Source of the DNA: Lysobacteraceae bacterium
GTDB taxonomy: Bacteria > Pseudomonadota > Gammaproteobacteria > Xanthomonadales > Xanthomonadaceae
Length of the DNA stretch: 9,748 nt
Direction of reading: 5' to 3'
Assembly (NCBI GenBank): GCA_003505795.1
Contig: DNXT01000241.1
Coordinates: 998 to 10,745 of the forward strand
Shown here: piece by piece, positions 1-6,885 of the stretch
How the letters are laid out: each line of letters opens with the position of its first letter
Position numbering within the stretch: the stretch's first letter is position 1
Program-made: the position numbers and the translations under genes
The notes under the pieces: generated by a model
What the model was told of the DNA's origin: nothing
Database searches by the model: none
What the model saw: the letters and a program-made list of their open reading frames with translations, nothing else

Positions 1-20
1 AGCGGGCGCATGCGCCCGCT
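1..20. terminator. Perfect 20-bp palindrome, possible terminator of the gene left of the window
   Basis: The first 20 bases form a perfect palindrome. As a hairpin it has 8-bp arms AGCGGGCG/CGCCCGCT and a CATG loop. No T-rich tract follows on the plus strand, so if it is a terminator it may act for an upstream gene outside the window, or serve as an operator. The arms could extend left of base 1, which cannot be seen. Confidence 0.35.
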
Positions 21-22
21 GC

Positions 23-40
23 CTACGACCAAAGTTCTAG
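23..40 (+). promoter_or_regulatory. Imperfect dyad upstream of cstA, candidate activator site
   Basis: CTACGACCAAAGTTCTAG has the symmetric skeleton CTA-N2-AC-N6-GT-N2-TAG and stands out from the GC-rich surroundings. Its centre is about 85 bases upstream of the cstA start codon and just upstream of a TTGACC -35-like hexamer, a place where an activator would sit. LuxR-type response regulators of the CrbR/ErdR kind are known to control acetate and carbon-starvation genes in other proteobacteria. Assigning this site to such a regulator is inference only. Confidence 0.35.
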
Positions 41-60
41 GAGCGGCCCGAGCTGCGGGA

Positions 61-90
61 TTGACCCGCCTCCGGCGGCAGAGGAACCTT
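61..90 (+). promoter_or_regulatory. Weak candidate promoter for cstA
   Basis: TTGACC at 61-66 is a good -35 hexamer, but 17 to 18 bases downstream (84-90) the sequence is only GAACCTT, a poor -10. The spacer contains a small inverted repeat CCGCC-TCC-GGCGG at 66-78. A weak -10 would suit a promoter that depends on an activator. The position is compatible with a short leader before the Shine-Dalgarno at 105-111. Confidence 0.25.
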
Positions 91-104
91 AGGGCGATCT
101 TTCC

Positions 105-111
105 GGAGGGG
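105..111 (+). promoter_or_regulatory. Ribosome binding site of cstA
   Basis: GGAGGGG lies five bases before the ATG at 117. It is the strongest Shine-Dalgarno sequence on the plus strand of the window and fixes the cstA start. Confidence 0.8.
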
Positions 112-116
112 ATTGC

Positions 117-2189
117 ATGAAAGGCTTCTCGAAACTGGCCTGGGCCGCGCTCGCGGTCGTGGCCGCGTTCTGCCTGGGCACCGTGGCGCTGCGCCGCGGC
201 GAACCGATCAACGCGCTGTGGATCGTGGTCGCGGCGGTCTCGATCTACCTGATCGCCTACCGCTACTACAGCCTGTTCATCGCCACCAAGGTGATGCAGC
301 TCGATCCCACCCGGGCCACGCCCGCGGTCCTCAACAACGACGGCCTGGACTACGTGCCCACCAACAAGCACGTGCTGTTCGGCCACCACTTCGCCGCGAT
401 CGCCGGCGCCGGCCCGCTGGTCGGCCCGGTTCTGGCCGCGCAGATGGGCTACCTGCCCGGGATGCTGTGGCTGGTGGTCGGCGTGGTGTTCGCCGGCGCG
501 GTCCAGGACTTCATGGTGCTGTTCCTGTCCAGCCGCCGCAACGGCCGCTCGCTGGGCGACCTGGTGCGGGAGGAGATGGGCCAGATCCCCGGCACCATCG
601 CCCTGTTCGGCGCGTTCCTGATCATGATCATCATCCTGGCGGTGCTGGCGATGGTGGTGGTCAAGGCGCTGGCCGAGAGCCCCTGGGGCATGTTCACCGT
701 GATCGCGACGATGCCGATCGCGATCCTGATGGGCGTGTACATGCGCTACGTCCGTCCCGGCAAGATCGGCGAGATCTCGGTGGTCGGCCTGATCCTGCTG
801 CTTGCCGCGATCTGGCTCGGCGGCAAGGTCGCCGCGGACCCGACCTGGGGCCCGGCCTTCACCTTCACCGCCCAGCAGATCACCTGGATGCTGATCGGCT
901 ACGGCTTCGTCGCCTCGGTGCTGCCGGTGTGGCTGCTGCTGGCCCCGCGCGACTACCTGTCCACCTTCCTCAAGATCGGCACCATCATCGCGCTGGCGAT
1001 CGGCATCCTGATCGTGATGCCGGAGCTGAAGATGCCGGCGCTGACCCAGTTCGCCGCCAGCGGCGACGGCCCGGTGTGGAAGGGCGGCATCTTCCCGTTC
1101 CTGTTCATCACGATCGCCTGCGGCGCCGTATCCGGCTTCCACGCGCTCATTTCGTCGGGCACCACGCCCAAGCTGCTCGCCAACGAAGGCCACATGCGCT
1201 ACATCGGCTACGGCGGCATGCTGATGGAATCGTTCGTGGCGATCATGGCGCTGGTCGCGGCCTCGATCATCGAGCCGGGCATCTACTTCGCGATGAACAG
1301 CCCCGCCGCGGTGGTCGGCGGCGACGCGGTCGCGGTCGCGGCCAAGGTCACCGAGTGGGGCTTCGCCATCACCCCGGACGTGCTGGAGGCCACCGCGCGC
1401 GACATCGGCGAGCACACCATCCTGGCCCGCGCCGGCGGCGCGCCGACGCTGGCGGTCGGCATCGCGCAGATCCTGCACCACGTGCTGCCGGGCGAGGACA
1501 CGATGGCGTTCTGGTACCACTTCGCGATCCTGTTCGAGGCGCTGTTCATCCTGACCGCGGTGGACGCCGGCACCCGCGCCGGCCGCTTCATGCTGCAGGA
1601 CCTGCTCGGCAACTTCGTCCCGGCGATGCGCAGGACCGAGTCGTGGGGCGCCAACATCGTCGCCACCGCCGGCTGCGTGGCGCTGTGGGGCTACCTGCTC
1701 TACACCGGCGTGGTCGATCCGTTCGGCGGCATCCAGACGCTGTGGCCGCTGTTCGGCATCTCCAACCAGATGCTGGCCGGCATCGCGCTGATGCTGGGCA
1801 CCGTGGTGCTGTTCAAGATGAAGCGCGACCGCTACGCCTGGGTCACCATCGTCCCGGCGCTGTGGCTGCTGATCTGCACCACCTACGCCGGCCTGATCAA
1901 GATCTTCGACAGCAACCCGGCGCAGGGTTTCCTGGCGCAGGCGCACAAGTTCCAGGACGCCATCGCCAGCGGCACCATCACCGCGCCGGCCAAGACCGTC
2001 GGCCAGATGCAGCAGATCGTCACCAACGCCTACGTCAACACCGGCCTGACCGTGCTGTTCCTGTTCGTGGTGTTCTCGATCCTGATCTACTCGATCCGTA
2101 CCATCGCCGTCGCCCGCCGCAGCCCGCAGCGCAGCGACAAGGAAACGCCGTACGTCGCGCTGACCCCGGCACAGATGGCGGACCTGTGA
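117..2189 (+). CDS. cstA: Carbon starvation protein CstA, inner-membrane peptide/pyruvate carrier
   Basis: A 690-residue polytopic inner-membrane protein of the CstA family, close to the roughly 700 residues usual for it. Family members take up peptides in carbon-starved cells, and some relatives carry pyruvate; which substrate applies here cannot be read from sequence. Family signatures are visible: NKHVLFGHHF at residues 83-92, AGAGPLVGPVLA at 96-107, CGAVSGFHALISSGTTPK at 335-352, VDAGTRAGRFMLQD at 482-495, and LWPLFGISNQMLAG in the C-terminal third. Many hydrophobic segments run through the protein, for example residues 161-183, 221-235 and 284-301. The ATG at 117 has a good Shine-Dalgarno five bases upstream. 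The stop codon overlaps the ATG of the following ybdD-like gene (TGATG), the standard pairing of this family, so the two are probably translated together. The gene looks intact. Confidence 0.96.
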   Translation: MKGFSKLAWAALAVVAAFCLGTVALRRGEPINALWIVVAAVSIYLIAYRYYSLFIATKVMQLDPTRATPAVLNNDGLDYVPTNKHVLFGHHFAAIAGAGPLVGPVLAAQMGYLPGMLWLVVGVVFAGAVQDFMVLFLSSRRNGRSLGDLVREEMGQIPGTIALFGAFLIMIIILAVLAMVVVKALAESPWGMFTVIATMPIAILMGVYMRYVRPGKIGEISVVGLILLLAAIWLGGKVAADPTWGPAFTFTAQQITWMLIGYGFVASVLPVWLLLAPRDYLSTFLKIGTIIALAIGILIVMPELKMPALTQFAASGDGPVWKGGIFPFLFITIACGAVSGFHALISSGTTPKLLANEGHMRYIGYGGMLMESFVAIMALVAASIIEPGIYFAMNSPAAVVGGDAVAVAAKVTEWGFAITPDVLEATARDIGEHTILARAGGAPTLAVGIAQILHHVLPGEDTMAFWYHFAILFEALFILTAVDAGTRAGRFMLQDLLGNFVPAMRRTESWGANIVATAGCVALWGYLLYTGVVDPFGGIQTLWPLFGISNQMLAGIALMLGTVVLFKMKRDRYAWVTIVPALWLLICTTYAGLIKIFDSNPAQGFLAQAHKFQDAIASGTITAPAKTVGQMQQIVTNAYVNTGLTVLFLFVVFSILIYSIRTIAVARRSPQRSDKETPYVALTPAQMADL

Positions 2190-2413
2190 TGGGCACCGGA
2201 CTGGTCCCGGCCGGGCAGTACCAGGCGCACCGCCGCATCTGGCGGCGCCTGGTGCAGACCGCGCGGCTGTGCTGCGGCATTCCCGACTACGACAACTACG
2301 TGCGGCACGTGCTGGAGAAGCACCCGGACCGCGAGCCGATGGACTACAAGACCTTCTTCCGCGAGCGCCAGGAGGCGCGCTACGGCGGCAAGAGCGGATT
2401 CCGCTGCTGCTGA
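2189..2413 (+). CDS. ybdD: YbdD/YjiX family small protein (DUF466), CstA partner
   Basis: A 74-residue protein whose ATG shares its first base with the cstA stop codon, so translation is probably coupled. No strong Shine-Dalgarno precedes it. It carries the family core IPDYDNYVRH (residues 31-40), then HPDREPMDY and FFRERQEARYGG, and ends in RCC. E. coli YbdD and YjiX have the same layout and lie directly after cstA and the pyruvate carrier gene btsT (yjiY). A role as accessory factor for the upstream carrier is suggested by this constant linkage; the molecular function is not established. Two cysteine pairs are present, Cys28-Cys29 and the C-terminal Cys73-Cys74. The C-terminal pair is typical of the family, whereas E. 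coli YbdD, as I recall it, lacks the first. Confidence 0.93.
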   Translation: MGTGLVPAGQYQAHRRIWRRLVQTARLCCGIPDYDNYVRHVLEKHPDREPMDYKTFFRERQEARYGGKSGFRCC

Positions 2414-2441
2414 GTCCGGCTTCGGCGTCGTCGCGACACCG

Positions 2442-2471
2442 CGAAGGCGGAGCCCCCGGGCTCCGCCTTCG
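2442..2471 (+). terminator. Strong hairpin terminator after cstA-ybdD
   Basis: A perfect 13-bp stem (CGAAGGCGGAGCC at 2442-2454 and its complement at 2459-2471) closes a four-base CCCG loop, 28 bases after the ybdD stop. The tail on the plus strand is only weakly T-rich (TCGTT). The stem strength and position make it the likely end of the cstA transcript. It may also stop readthrough from the minus-strand operon. Confidence 0.75.
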
Positions 2472-2473
2472 TC

Positions 2474-2505
2474 GTTCCGGCCCGCGTACGCCGTGGTCCC
2501 GGAAC
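2474..2505. repeat. Inverted repeat between convergent genes
   Basis: GTTCCGG at 2474-2480 is repeated inverted as CCGGAAC at 2499-2505, with 18 bases between. The interior holds an 8-bp palindrome GCGTACGC at 2484-2491. It directly follows the terminator stem at 2442-2471 and may be a second, weaker stem-loop. A further small one (CTCCC-GTC-GGGAG) lies at 2526-2538. I see no gene in the 218 bases from 2414 to 2631. Confidence 0.45.
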
Positions 2506-2576
2506 CTGTTCGCTTCGCTGTCGAACTCCCGTCGGGAGCGCACCGGCGCACGACCGGCCCGACGGCGCCCAGGCAA

Positions 2577-2605
2577 TCCGGGCGGCGGCATCGCCGCCTC
2601 CCGGA
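2577..2605 (-). terminator. Hairpin after the porin gene, probable operon terminator
   Basis: TCCG followed by GGCGGCG (2577-2587) pairs with CGCCGCC and CCGGA (2592-2605) across a GCAT loop, with a short bulge on one arm. It lies 26 bases beyond the porin stop codon on the minus strand. The trailing minus-strand sequence begins TTGCCT, so there is only a poor T tract. Position supports a role in ending the five-gene transcript. Confidence 0.5.
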
Positions 2606-2631
2606 AGACGCATCCGACATCGCCGCGCGGC

Positions 2632-4047
2632 CTAGAACGCGACCTGGAAGCGTGCGTTGACGGTATAGCCGCGATCGCTGCCCAGGTAGGCGCCGCTGCG
2701 GTTGTCGGTCTGCCAGCGCACCACGTCGAGCATGACCCGGCTCAGGTCGTTGAGGTACCAGTTCAGGCCCGCGGTCCACGCATGCCCCTCGCCGCCCGTC
2801 GGCAGCTCGCTGTAGTCCACGTCCTCGAAGCGGGCCTTCAGTTCCCAGGCGCCGCGGCCGCCGGCGGTCACCGGGTCCTCGACCTTGACCCGGCCCCAGG
2901 TACCGGTCTTCGCCGTGTAGGCCGGCGCGCCCCCGCCCAGGAACCAGCCCGCCGATACCGCCCAGGCGTCGTGGTCGACGTCATAGCGCCCGTCGCTGCC
3001 GACCCCGCGCAGGCTGCGCGTGCCCCACTCGCCGGTGATCCAGCCCGGGCCGAAGAAGCCGGCCGCTTCCGCGCCATAGCCGTTGCCGCGCTCCGGCCCG
3101 GCCAGGCTGCCCGGCGCGATCTTGACCAGGTCGTTGAAGTGGCCGGAAATCGCCGGGCTGCGCAGCACGCCGCTGGCGCCGGCCGCGATCTCCTCGTGGA
3201 ACGCCCAGGCGCCCAGGTGCACGGTGGCGCGCTTGCCCAGCAGCGGATTCCAGTGCGCGCGGGTCGCCCAGGCCAAGCTGTCGTTGTCGTCGCCGGCGTT
3301 GTTGAGGTCGTTGCCGGCCACCGACAGGCTGGCGTGCCAGCCGGCGCCGTAGACGCGTTCGGTCAGGCCCACGCCGAACAGGCCGCGCTGCGGCAGGATC
3401 AGCGTCCCGACCACGTTGCGGTCCGAGAACGGCGTGTTGGAGGTGCTGCTGGAACCGTCCAGGCCGCGGTCGTTGAGGCGGTTGCCGACGGTCAGGTCGG
3501 CCTTCTGCCCGAACAGCCGGTGGTCGACGGTCACGTAGGCCGACTTCCAGGCCACCTCGTTGTCGGCGAAGTCGCCCTCCAGCGCCCAGCCGAGCCGCCC
3601 GTAGCGGCCCTCGGCGCCCAGGCGCACCGAGCGGATCTCGGTGCCGGAGATGTTGCGGTCGGCGAAGTCGGAACCGCCGGTGCTCGACGAATCCACGAAC
3701 AGCCGGCCGCGCGGCCGGAAGCTGGCCGAGCCGTCGGCGCTGCTGAACTCGGGCGCGCCCTTGGACCAGCTCACCGCCGGCGCCTTCGCCTGCGCGGCCT
3801 CTATCCTGGCCACGCGCTGCTCGATCGCCGCGGAGGTGCCGGCGGCCTCTGCCGGCGCCGGCGCGGCAGGGCCGCCTTCCAGCGCCTGCAGGCGCGTTTC
3901 CAGTCGCCTGATCTGCTCGGCCTGGGCCTTTACCAGTTCGGTGAGTTGTTGCTGGCTCATCGCCTGCGCGTCGGCGTCGGCGCTGCCGATCGCCAGGCCG
4001 AGCGCCGCCGCCAGCGCTGCCTTGGGCAGCACGTTGCTTGGGAACAT
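2632..4047 (-). CDS. OprO/OprP-type (phosphate-selective porin family) outer-membrane porin
   Basis: A 471-residue outer-membrane protein. Residues 1-27 form a signal peptide with a hydrophobic stretch at 10-21 and a probable cleavage after ADA (25-27). A glutamine- and leucine-rich helix at about 32-58 (QQLTELVKAQ...RRLETRLQALEG) is the short coiled coil often found before the barrel in this family. A long beta-rich region follows, with alternating aromatic and small residues. The chain ends YTVNARFQVAF with a C-terminal Phe, the usual outer-membrane insertion signal. Members of this family pass phosphate, polyphosphate or other anions. The gene is last in an operon with an ABC importer and a tautomerase, so the cargo here may be an organic anion instead; that is inference. 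GGAGAC at 4055-4060, seven bases before the ATG, supports the start. A 109-base gap containing a terminator-like hairpin separates it from the permease gene, so it may be expressed at a different level. Confidence 0.85.
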   Translation of the reverse strand: MFPSNVLPKAALAAALGLAIGSADADAQAMSQQQLTELVKAQAEQIRRLETRLQALEGGPAAPAPAEAAGTSAAIEQRVARIEAAQAKAPAVSWSKGAPEFSSADGSASFRPRGRLFVDSSSTGGSDFADRNISGTEIRSVRLGAEGRYGRLGWALEGDFADNEVAWKSAYVTVDHRLFGQKADLTVGNRLNDRGLDGSSSTSNTPFSDRNVVGTLILPQRGLFGVGLTERVYGAGWHASLSVAGNDLNNAGDDNDSLAWATRAHWNPLLGKRATVHLGAWAFHEEIAAGASGVLRSPAISGHFNDLVKIAPGSLAGPERGNGYGAEAAGFFGPGWITGEWGTRSLRGVGSDGRYDVDHDAWAVSAGWFLGGGAPAYTAKTGTWGRVKVEDPVTAGGRGAWELKARFEDVDYSELPTGGEGHAWTAGLNWYLNDLSRVMLDVVRWQTDNRSGAYLGSDRGYTVNARFQVAF

Positions 4048-4116
4048 GAAGGAAGTCTCCAGGCACGGCCGGGCCTCGGCCGCGGCGTGCCAACGGGTGG
4101 ATGCGGGGGAAATGAA

Positions 4117-4141
4117 GCCGCCGGCGCGCGCGGCCGGCGGC
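4117..4141 (-). terminator. Intercistronic terminator-like hairpin before the porin gene
   Basis: A perfect 9-bp stem, GCCGCCGGC at 4117-4125 and GCCGGCGGC at 4133-4141, encloses a seven-base GCGCGCG loop. On the minus strand it is followed directly by TTCATTT. This sits between the permease stop (4157) and the porin start (4047) inside the proposed operon. It could end part of the transcripts or protect the upstream RNA end, lowering porin expression relative to the transporter. Confidence 0.5.
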
Positions 4142-4156
4142 GCAATCAGCGCGTGG

Positions 4157-4933
4157 TCAGCCGGTCGCGGACTGCTGCGCGTTCGGGCGCCAGGTGATCA
4201 GGCGGTTCTCGACCACGTCCAGCAGCGCATCGATGACCAGCACGAACGCGGCCAGGATGATGATGCCGGCGAACACGCCGACCGCATTGAAGTTGCCCTC
4301 GGCCTGCGCGATCAGGTAGCCGAGCCCGGCCGATGCGCCGAGGTACTCGCCGATGATCGCGCCGACCACGGCGAAGCCGACCGAGGTGCGCAGCGAGGAC
4401 AGGATCCAGCTCGCCGCCGCCGGGAAGTACACGTGGCGCAGCAGGTCGCTGCGGCTCGCGCCGAGGATGCGCGCGTTGGCCAGCACCGTCGGGTTGACCT
4501 CGCGCACGCCCTGCATCGCGTTGAAGAAGGTGGTGAAGAACACCAGCGTCACCGCCAGCGCCACCTTCGACCACAGCCCCAGGCCGAGCCAGAGCACGAA
4601 GATCGGCGCCAGCACCACGCGCGGGATCGCGTTGAAGCCCTTGATGAACGGGTCGAGGATGCGCGCCGAGCGCCGGCTCAGGCCCAGCCACACGCCGCCG
4701 GCCACGCCGAGCCCGGTGCCGATCAGGTAGCCCAGCGCCGTTTCGGTCAGGGTGATGTAGACGTGCTGGTAGAACGAGGTGTCCGACAGCCAGGTCCACA
4801 TCTGCGCGAGGATGTCCAGCGGCGCCGGGAAGAAGAACGGATCGACCAGCCCGGTCGAGACGCCGGCCTGCCAGCCGCCGAACAGGACCACGACCAGCGC
4901 GGCCTGGATCAGTTTGTCAGTCTTGGCGTGCAT
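4157..4933 (-). CDS. ABC transporter permease, NitT/TauT (SsuC/TauC-like) family
   Basis: A 258-residue inner-membrane permease of the nitrate/sulfonate/taurine importer class. Hydrophobic segments lie at about residues 10-25, 59-85, 108-135, 183-199 and 218-242. The cytoplasmic EAA loop that docks on the ATPase is at about 151-171 (LANARILGASRSDLLRHVYF, then Pro). The N-terminal part includes the family-type PFFFPAP stretch (32-38). It would form the membrane channel with the ATPase encoded upstream; family members usually work as homodimers. Its ATG lies inside the end of the ATPase gene (17-base overlap), with GGAGAAG nine bases upstream, so the two are translationally coupled. Family members carry sulfonates, nitrate, thiamine precursors and some aromatic carboxylates, so the substrate is not defined by the family. 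Confidence 0.92.
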   Translation of the reverse strand: MHAKTDKLIQAALVVVLFGGWQAGVSTGLVDPFFFPAPLDILAQMWTWLSDTSFYQHVYITLTETALGYLIGTGLGVAGGVWLGLSRRSARILDPFIKGFNAIPRVVLAPIFVLWLGLGLWSKVALAVTLVFFTTFFNAMQGVREVNPTVLANARILGASRSDLLRHVYFPAAASWILSSLRTSVGFAVVGAIIGEYLGASAGLGYLIAQAEGNFNAVGVFAGIIILAAFVLVIDALLDVVENRLITWRPNAQQSATG

Positions 4934-5750
4934 AGCTCTTCTCCACTTCGCCGCGCAGGCAGGCCCAGATGTCGCGGTACAGGTCGGTGAATCGGTCGTC
5001 CAGCTTGATTTCGGCCACGTTGCGCGGGCGCTCCAGATCGACCTTGAAGCTCTTGACCACGCGGCTGGCCGGGCCGGCGGACAGCACCACCACGCGGTCG
5101 CCCAGCGCGATCGCCTCCTCCAGGTCGTGGGTGATCAGCATCACCGAGCGCCTGTCCTCCTGCCACAGCCGCAGCAGTTCGTTCTGCATCAGGTGGCGGG
5201 TATGGATGTCGAGCGCGGAGAACGGCTCGTCCATCAGGATCACCTTGGGCTCGACGATCAGCGCCTGCGCCATCTGCACGCGCTTGCGCTGGCCGCCGGA
5301 CAGCTGGTGCGGATAGCGCTGCTCGAATCCGGTCAGGCCGACCTTGGCCAGCCACGCCCGCGCCTTCTCGCCGCGCTCCTTGGCCGCCACGCCGCGGAAG
5401 CGCAGCCCCAGCTCCACGTTCTCCAGCGCGGTCTTCCACGGCAGCAGCGCATCCTGCTGGAACAGGTAGCCGACCGCGCCCTGCACGCCCTTGACCGGTG
5501 CGCCGTCGAGGGCGATGTCGCCGGCCGCCGGGTTCAGCAGACCGGCCACCGCATTGAGGATGGTGCTCTTGCCGCAGCCGGTGGGACCGACGATGGCGAG
5601 GAATTCGCCATTGCCGACCTGGATGTCCACGTCGCGGACCGCGGTGAAGGCGCCGAAGGACATGGTGACCTTGTTGATCGCCACCATCGTCTCGGCCGGC
5701 TCCAGCTGCGGGTCGCCATGCAGGCGGCGCACGGTTGCATTGAGTGCCAT
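4917..5750 (-). CDS. ABC transporter ATP-binding protein, NitT/TauT (SsuB/TauB-like) family
   Basis: A 277-residue cytoplasmic ATPase that powers the importer. All core motifs are intact: Walker A GPTGCGKST at residues 55-63, the Q loop FQQD at 97-100, signature LSGGQ at 150-154, Walker B ILMDEPF at 171-177, D loop SALD at 178-181 and the switch histidine at 208 (ITHDLEEA). The ALLPWKT segment after the Q loop is typical of the nitrate/sulfonate/taurine subfamily. I place the start at the ATG at 5750 because GGAGGA at 5758-5763 stands seven bases before it. A GTG at 5765 is in frame but lies within that ribosome binding site. The gene begins 15 bases after the binding-protein stop and overlaps the permease start by 17 bases. 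It is slightly longer than the commonest SsuB/TauB proteins, through about 20 residues at each end. Confidence 0.95.
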   Translation of the reverse strand: MALNATVRRLHGDPQLEPAETMVAINKVTMSFGAFTAVRDVDIQVGNGEFLAIVGPTGCGKSTILNAVAGLLNPAAGDIALDGAPVKGVQGAVGYLFQQDALLPWKTALENVELGLRFRGVAAKERGEKARAWLAKVGLTGFEQRYPHQLSGGQRKRVQMAQALIVEPKVILMDEPFSALDIHTRHLMQNELLRLWQEDRRSVMLITHDLEEAIALGDRVVVLSAGPASRVVKSFKVDLERPRNVAEIKLDDRFTDLYRDIWACLRGEVEKSYARQD

Positions 5751-5765
5751 TGGGATTTCCTCCAC

Positions 5766-6821
5766 TTACTGCTTGGCCACGGCCTTGTCGTCCGCGGCTG
5801 CGCGGTCGACGAAGGCGTTGGTATAGGTCCTGGACAGGTCCACGTTGGCCGCGGCGACGTCCTGGTTGAACTCGCTCAGCACCAGCAGCGGCGTCTTGAG
5901 GTCTTCCGGAGTGAAGCGGCCATCGCGGGTGAAGATCGCACGCGCGCTCTCGACCGCCTTGGCGTAGGTCGCGCGGTCGCCGGACACGTAGCTGTCCGGC
6001 AACGCGGCGACGATGTCCTCGGCGCTGTTGTCGGCGATGAAGCGCAATGCCATCTGCTCGGCGCGGACGATCTTCTGCACCGCGTCCGGGCGCTTTTCCA
6101 GGAACGACTGTTGCGCGTACAGCACCGAGGTCGGGTAGATGCCGCCGTACACCTGGCGCGCGCCCGCGTCGCTGCGCGCGTCGATCAGGATCTTGCCGAT
6201 CCTGCGCTCGGCGATCAGCGTGGCGGCCGGGTCGTAGTTGACCAGCAGGTCGACCTTGCCCTGCTCCAGCGCGGCCACCGCGGCCGCGCCCGAGCCGACC
6301 CCGATCAGCGAGATCGCGTCGACCGGGATGTCGTTGCGCGACAGGAAGTGGCGCACGAAGAAGTCCGACGACGATCCCGGCGCGGTGATGCCCACCTTCA
6401 GGCCCTTGATCGAGTCCGGCCTGGCCGGGTCGAAGCGGGTGTCGTTGCGCCCGGCCAGCACCAGCCCGGAATTGCGCGACAGCAGCACGAACGCGGTGAC
6501 GTCCTTGCGCTTGGCCTGCATCTGGATGGTGTGGTCGTAGAAGCCGACCGCCACGTCGGTGGAGCCGGCCACGAGCGCCTGCAGCACCTTCGAGCCGCCC
6601 TGCGCGAAGTTCTCGGTCCTGACCTCCACCCCGGCCTGCCTGAAGTAGCCCTTGGCGTCGGCGATGAAGAACGGCAGGTTGTTGAGGTTGTAGGAGCCCA
6701 CGCTGATGCGCACCGGCTCGCCCGCCGCCGCGTCCTGCGCGCCGGCGGCGCCCTGTTTGCCGCAACCGGCAAGGCCCAGCGTGGCCGCGACCAGCGCGGC
6801 GGTCATGAAGTGTCTGTACAT
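5766..6821 (-). CDS. ABC transporter substrate-binding lipoprotein, NitT/TauT (SsuA/THI5-like) family
   Basis: A 351-residue periplasmic binding protein. Residues 1-19 are a lipoprotein signal with the lipobox LAGC, so Cys20 would be lipidated. The following residues are Gly21 and Lys22, not Asp, so by the E. coli Lol rule it would not be held in the inner membrane. The mature part starts with the family pattern ISVGSYNLNNLPFFIADAKG, in which a ligand-gathering strand precedes a helix. It continues with FAQGGSKVLQALVAGSTDVAVG, LKVGITAPGSSSDFFVRHFL and a KVDLLVNYDPAATL hinge stretch, the two-lobed layout of SsuA/TauA-like proteins. The ATG at 6821 is chosen because GGGAGGG at 6826-6832 lies four bases upstream and the lipoprotein signal begins there; longer in-frame versions add an arginine- and proline-rich leader with no signal character. 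The ligand cannot be read from the sequence. Confidence 0.93.
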   Translation of the reverse strand: MYRHFMTAALVAATLGLAGCGKQGAAGAQDAAAGEPVRISVGSYNLNNLPFFIADAKGYFRQAGVEVRTENFAQGGSKVLQALVAGSTDVAVGFYDHTIQMQAKRKDVTAFVLLSRNSGLVLAGRNDTRFDPARPDSIKGLKVGITAPGSSSDFFVRHFLSRNDIPVDAISLIGVGSGAAAVAALEQGKVDLLVNYDPAATLIAERRIGKILIDARSDAGARQVYGGIYPTSVLYAQQSFLEKRPDAVQKIVRAEQMALRFIADNSAEDIVAALPDSYVSGDRATYAKAVESARAIFTRDGRFTPEDLKTPLLVLSEFNQDVAAANVDLSRTYTNAFVDRAAADDKAVAKQ

Positions 6822-6858
6822 CGATCCCTCCCAGGATTTGAAGCTGTGCAAAGGAAAT

Positions 6859-6878
6859 GCGCCGGACCGACCCGGCAC
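6859..6878 (-). terminator. Intercistronic hairpin with T-rich tail between galD and the transporter genes
   Basis: On the minus strand GTGCCGG pairs with CCGGCGC (seven pairs, one of them G-T type) around a six-base loop, and ATTTCCTTT follows at once. It lies in the 64-base gap between the tautomerase stop and the binding-protein start. It looks like a weak intrinsic terminator or attenuator, which would let the tautomerase and the transporter be made in different amounts. Confidence 0.4.
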
Positions 6879-6885
6879 GTTCAGG

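Noticed and set aside
616..637. TGATCATGATCA palindrome within cstA
   Set aside because: It encodes a run of Ile and Met residues in a membrane segment and is explained by coding constraint.
113..2413. 766-residue frame across cstA
   Set aside because: It is a shadow in another frame of cstA; only its last 74 codons, from the ATG at 2189, are a real gene (the YbdD-family protein).
2269..4197. Long plus-strand open frame (642 residues) opposite the porin, and others like it opposite the ABC genes and galD
   Set aside because: Composition is rich in Ala, Arg, Gly and Pro with no domain pattern, and the frame runs antisense to a clear family protein. Such frames are expected in GC-rich DNA because stop codons are rare.
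5751..5765. GTG start at 5765 for the ATPase gene
   Set aside because: This GTG is part of the Shine-Dalgarno sequence for the ATG at 5750, and the added residues are not part of the family domain.
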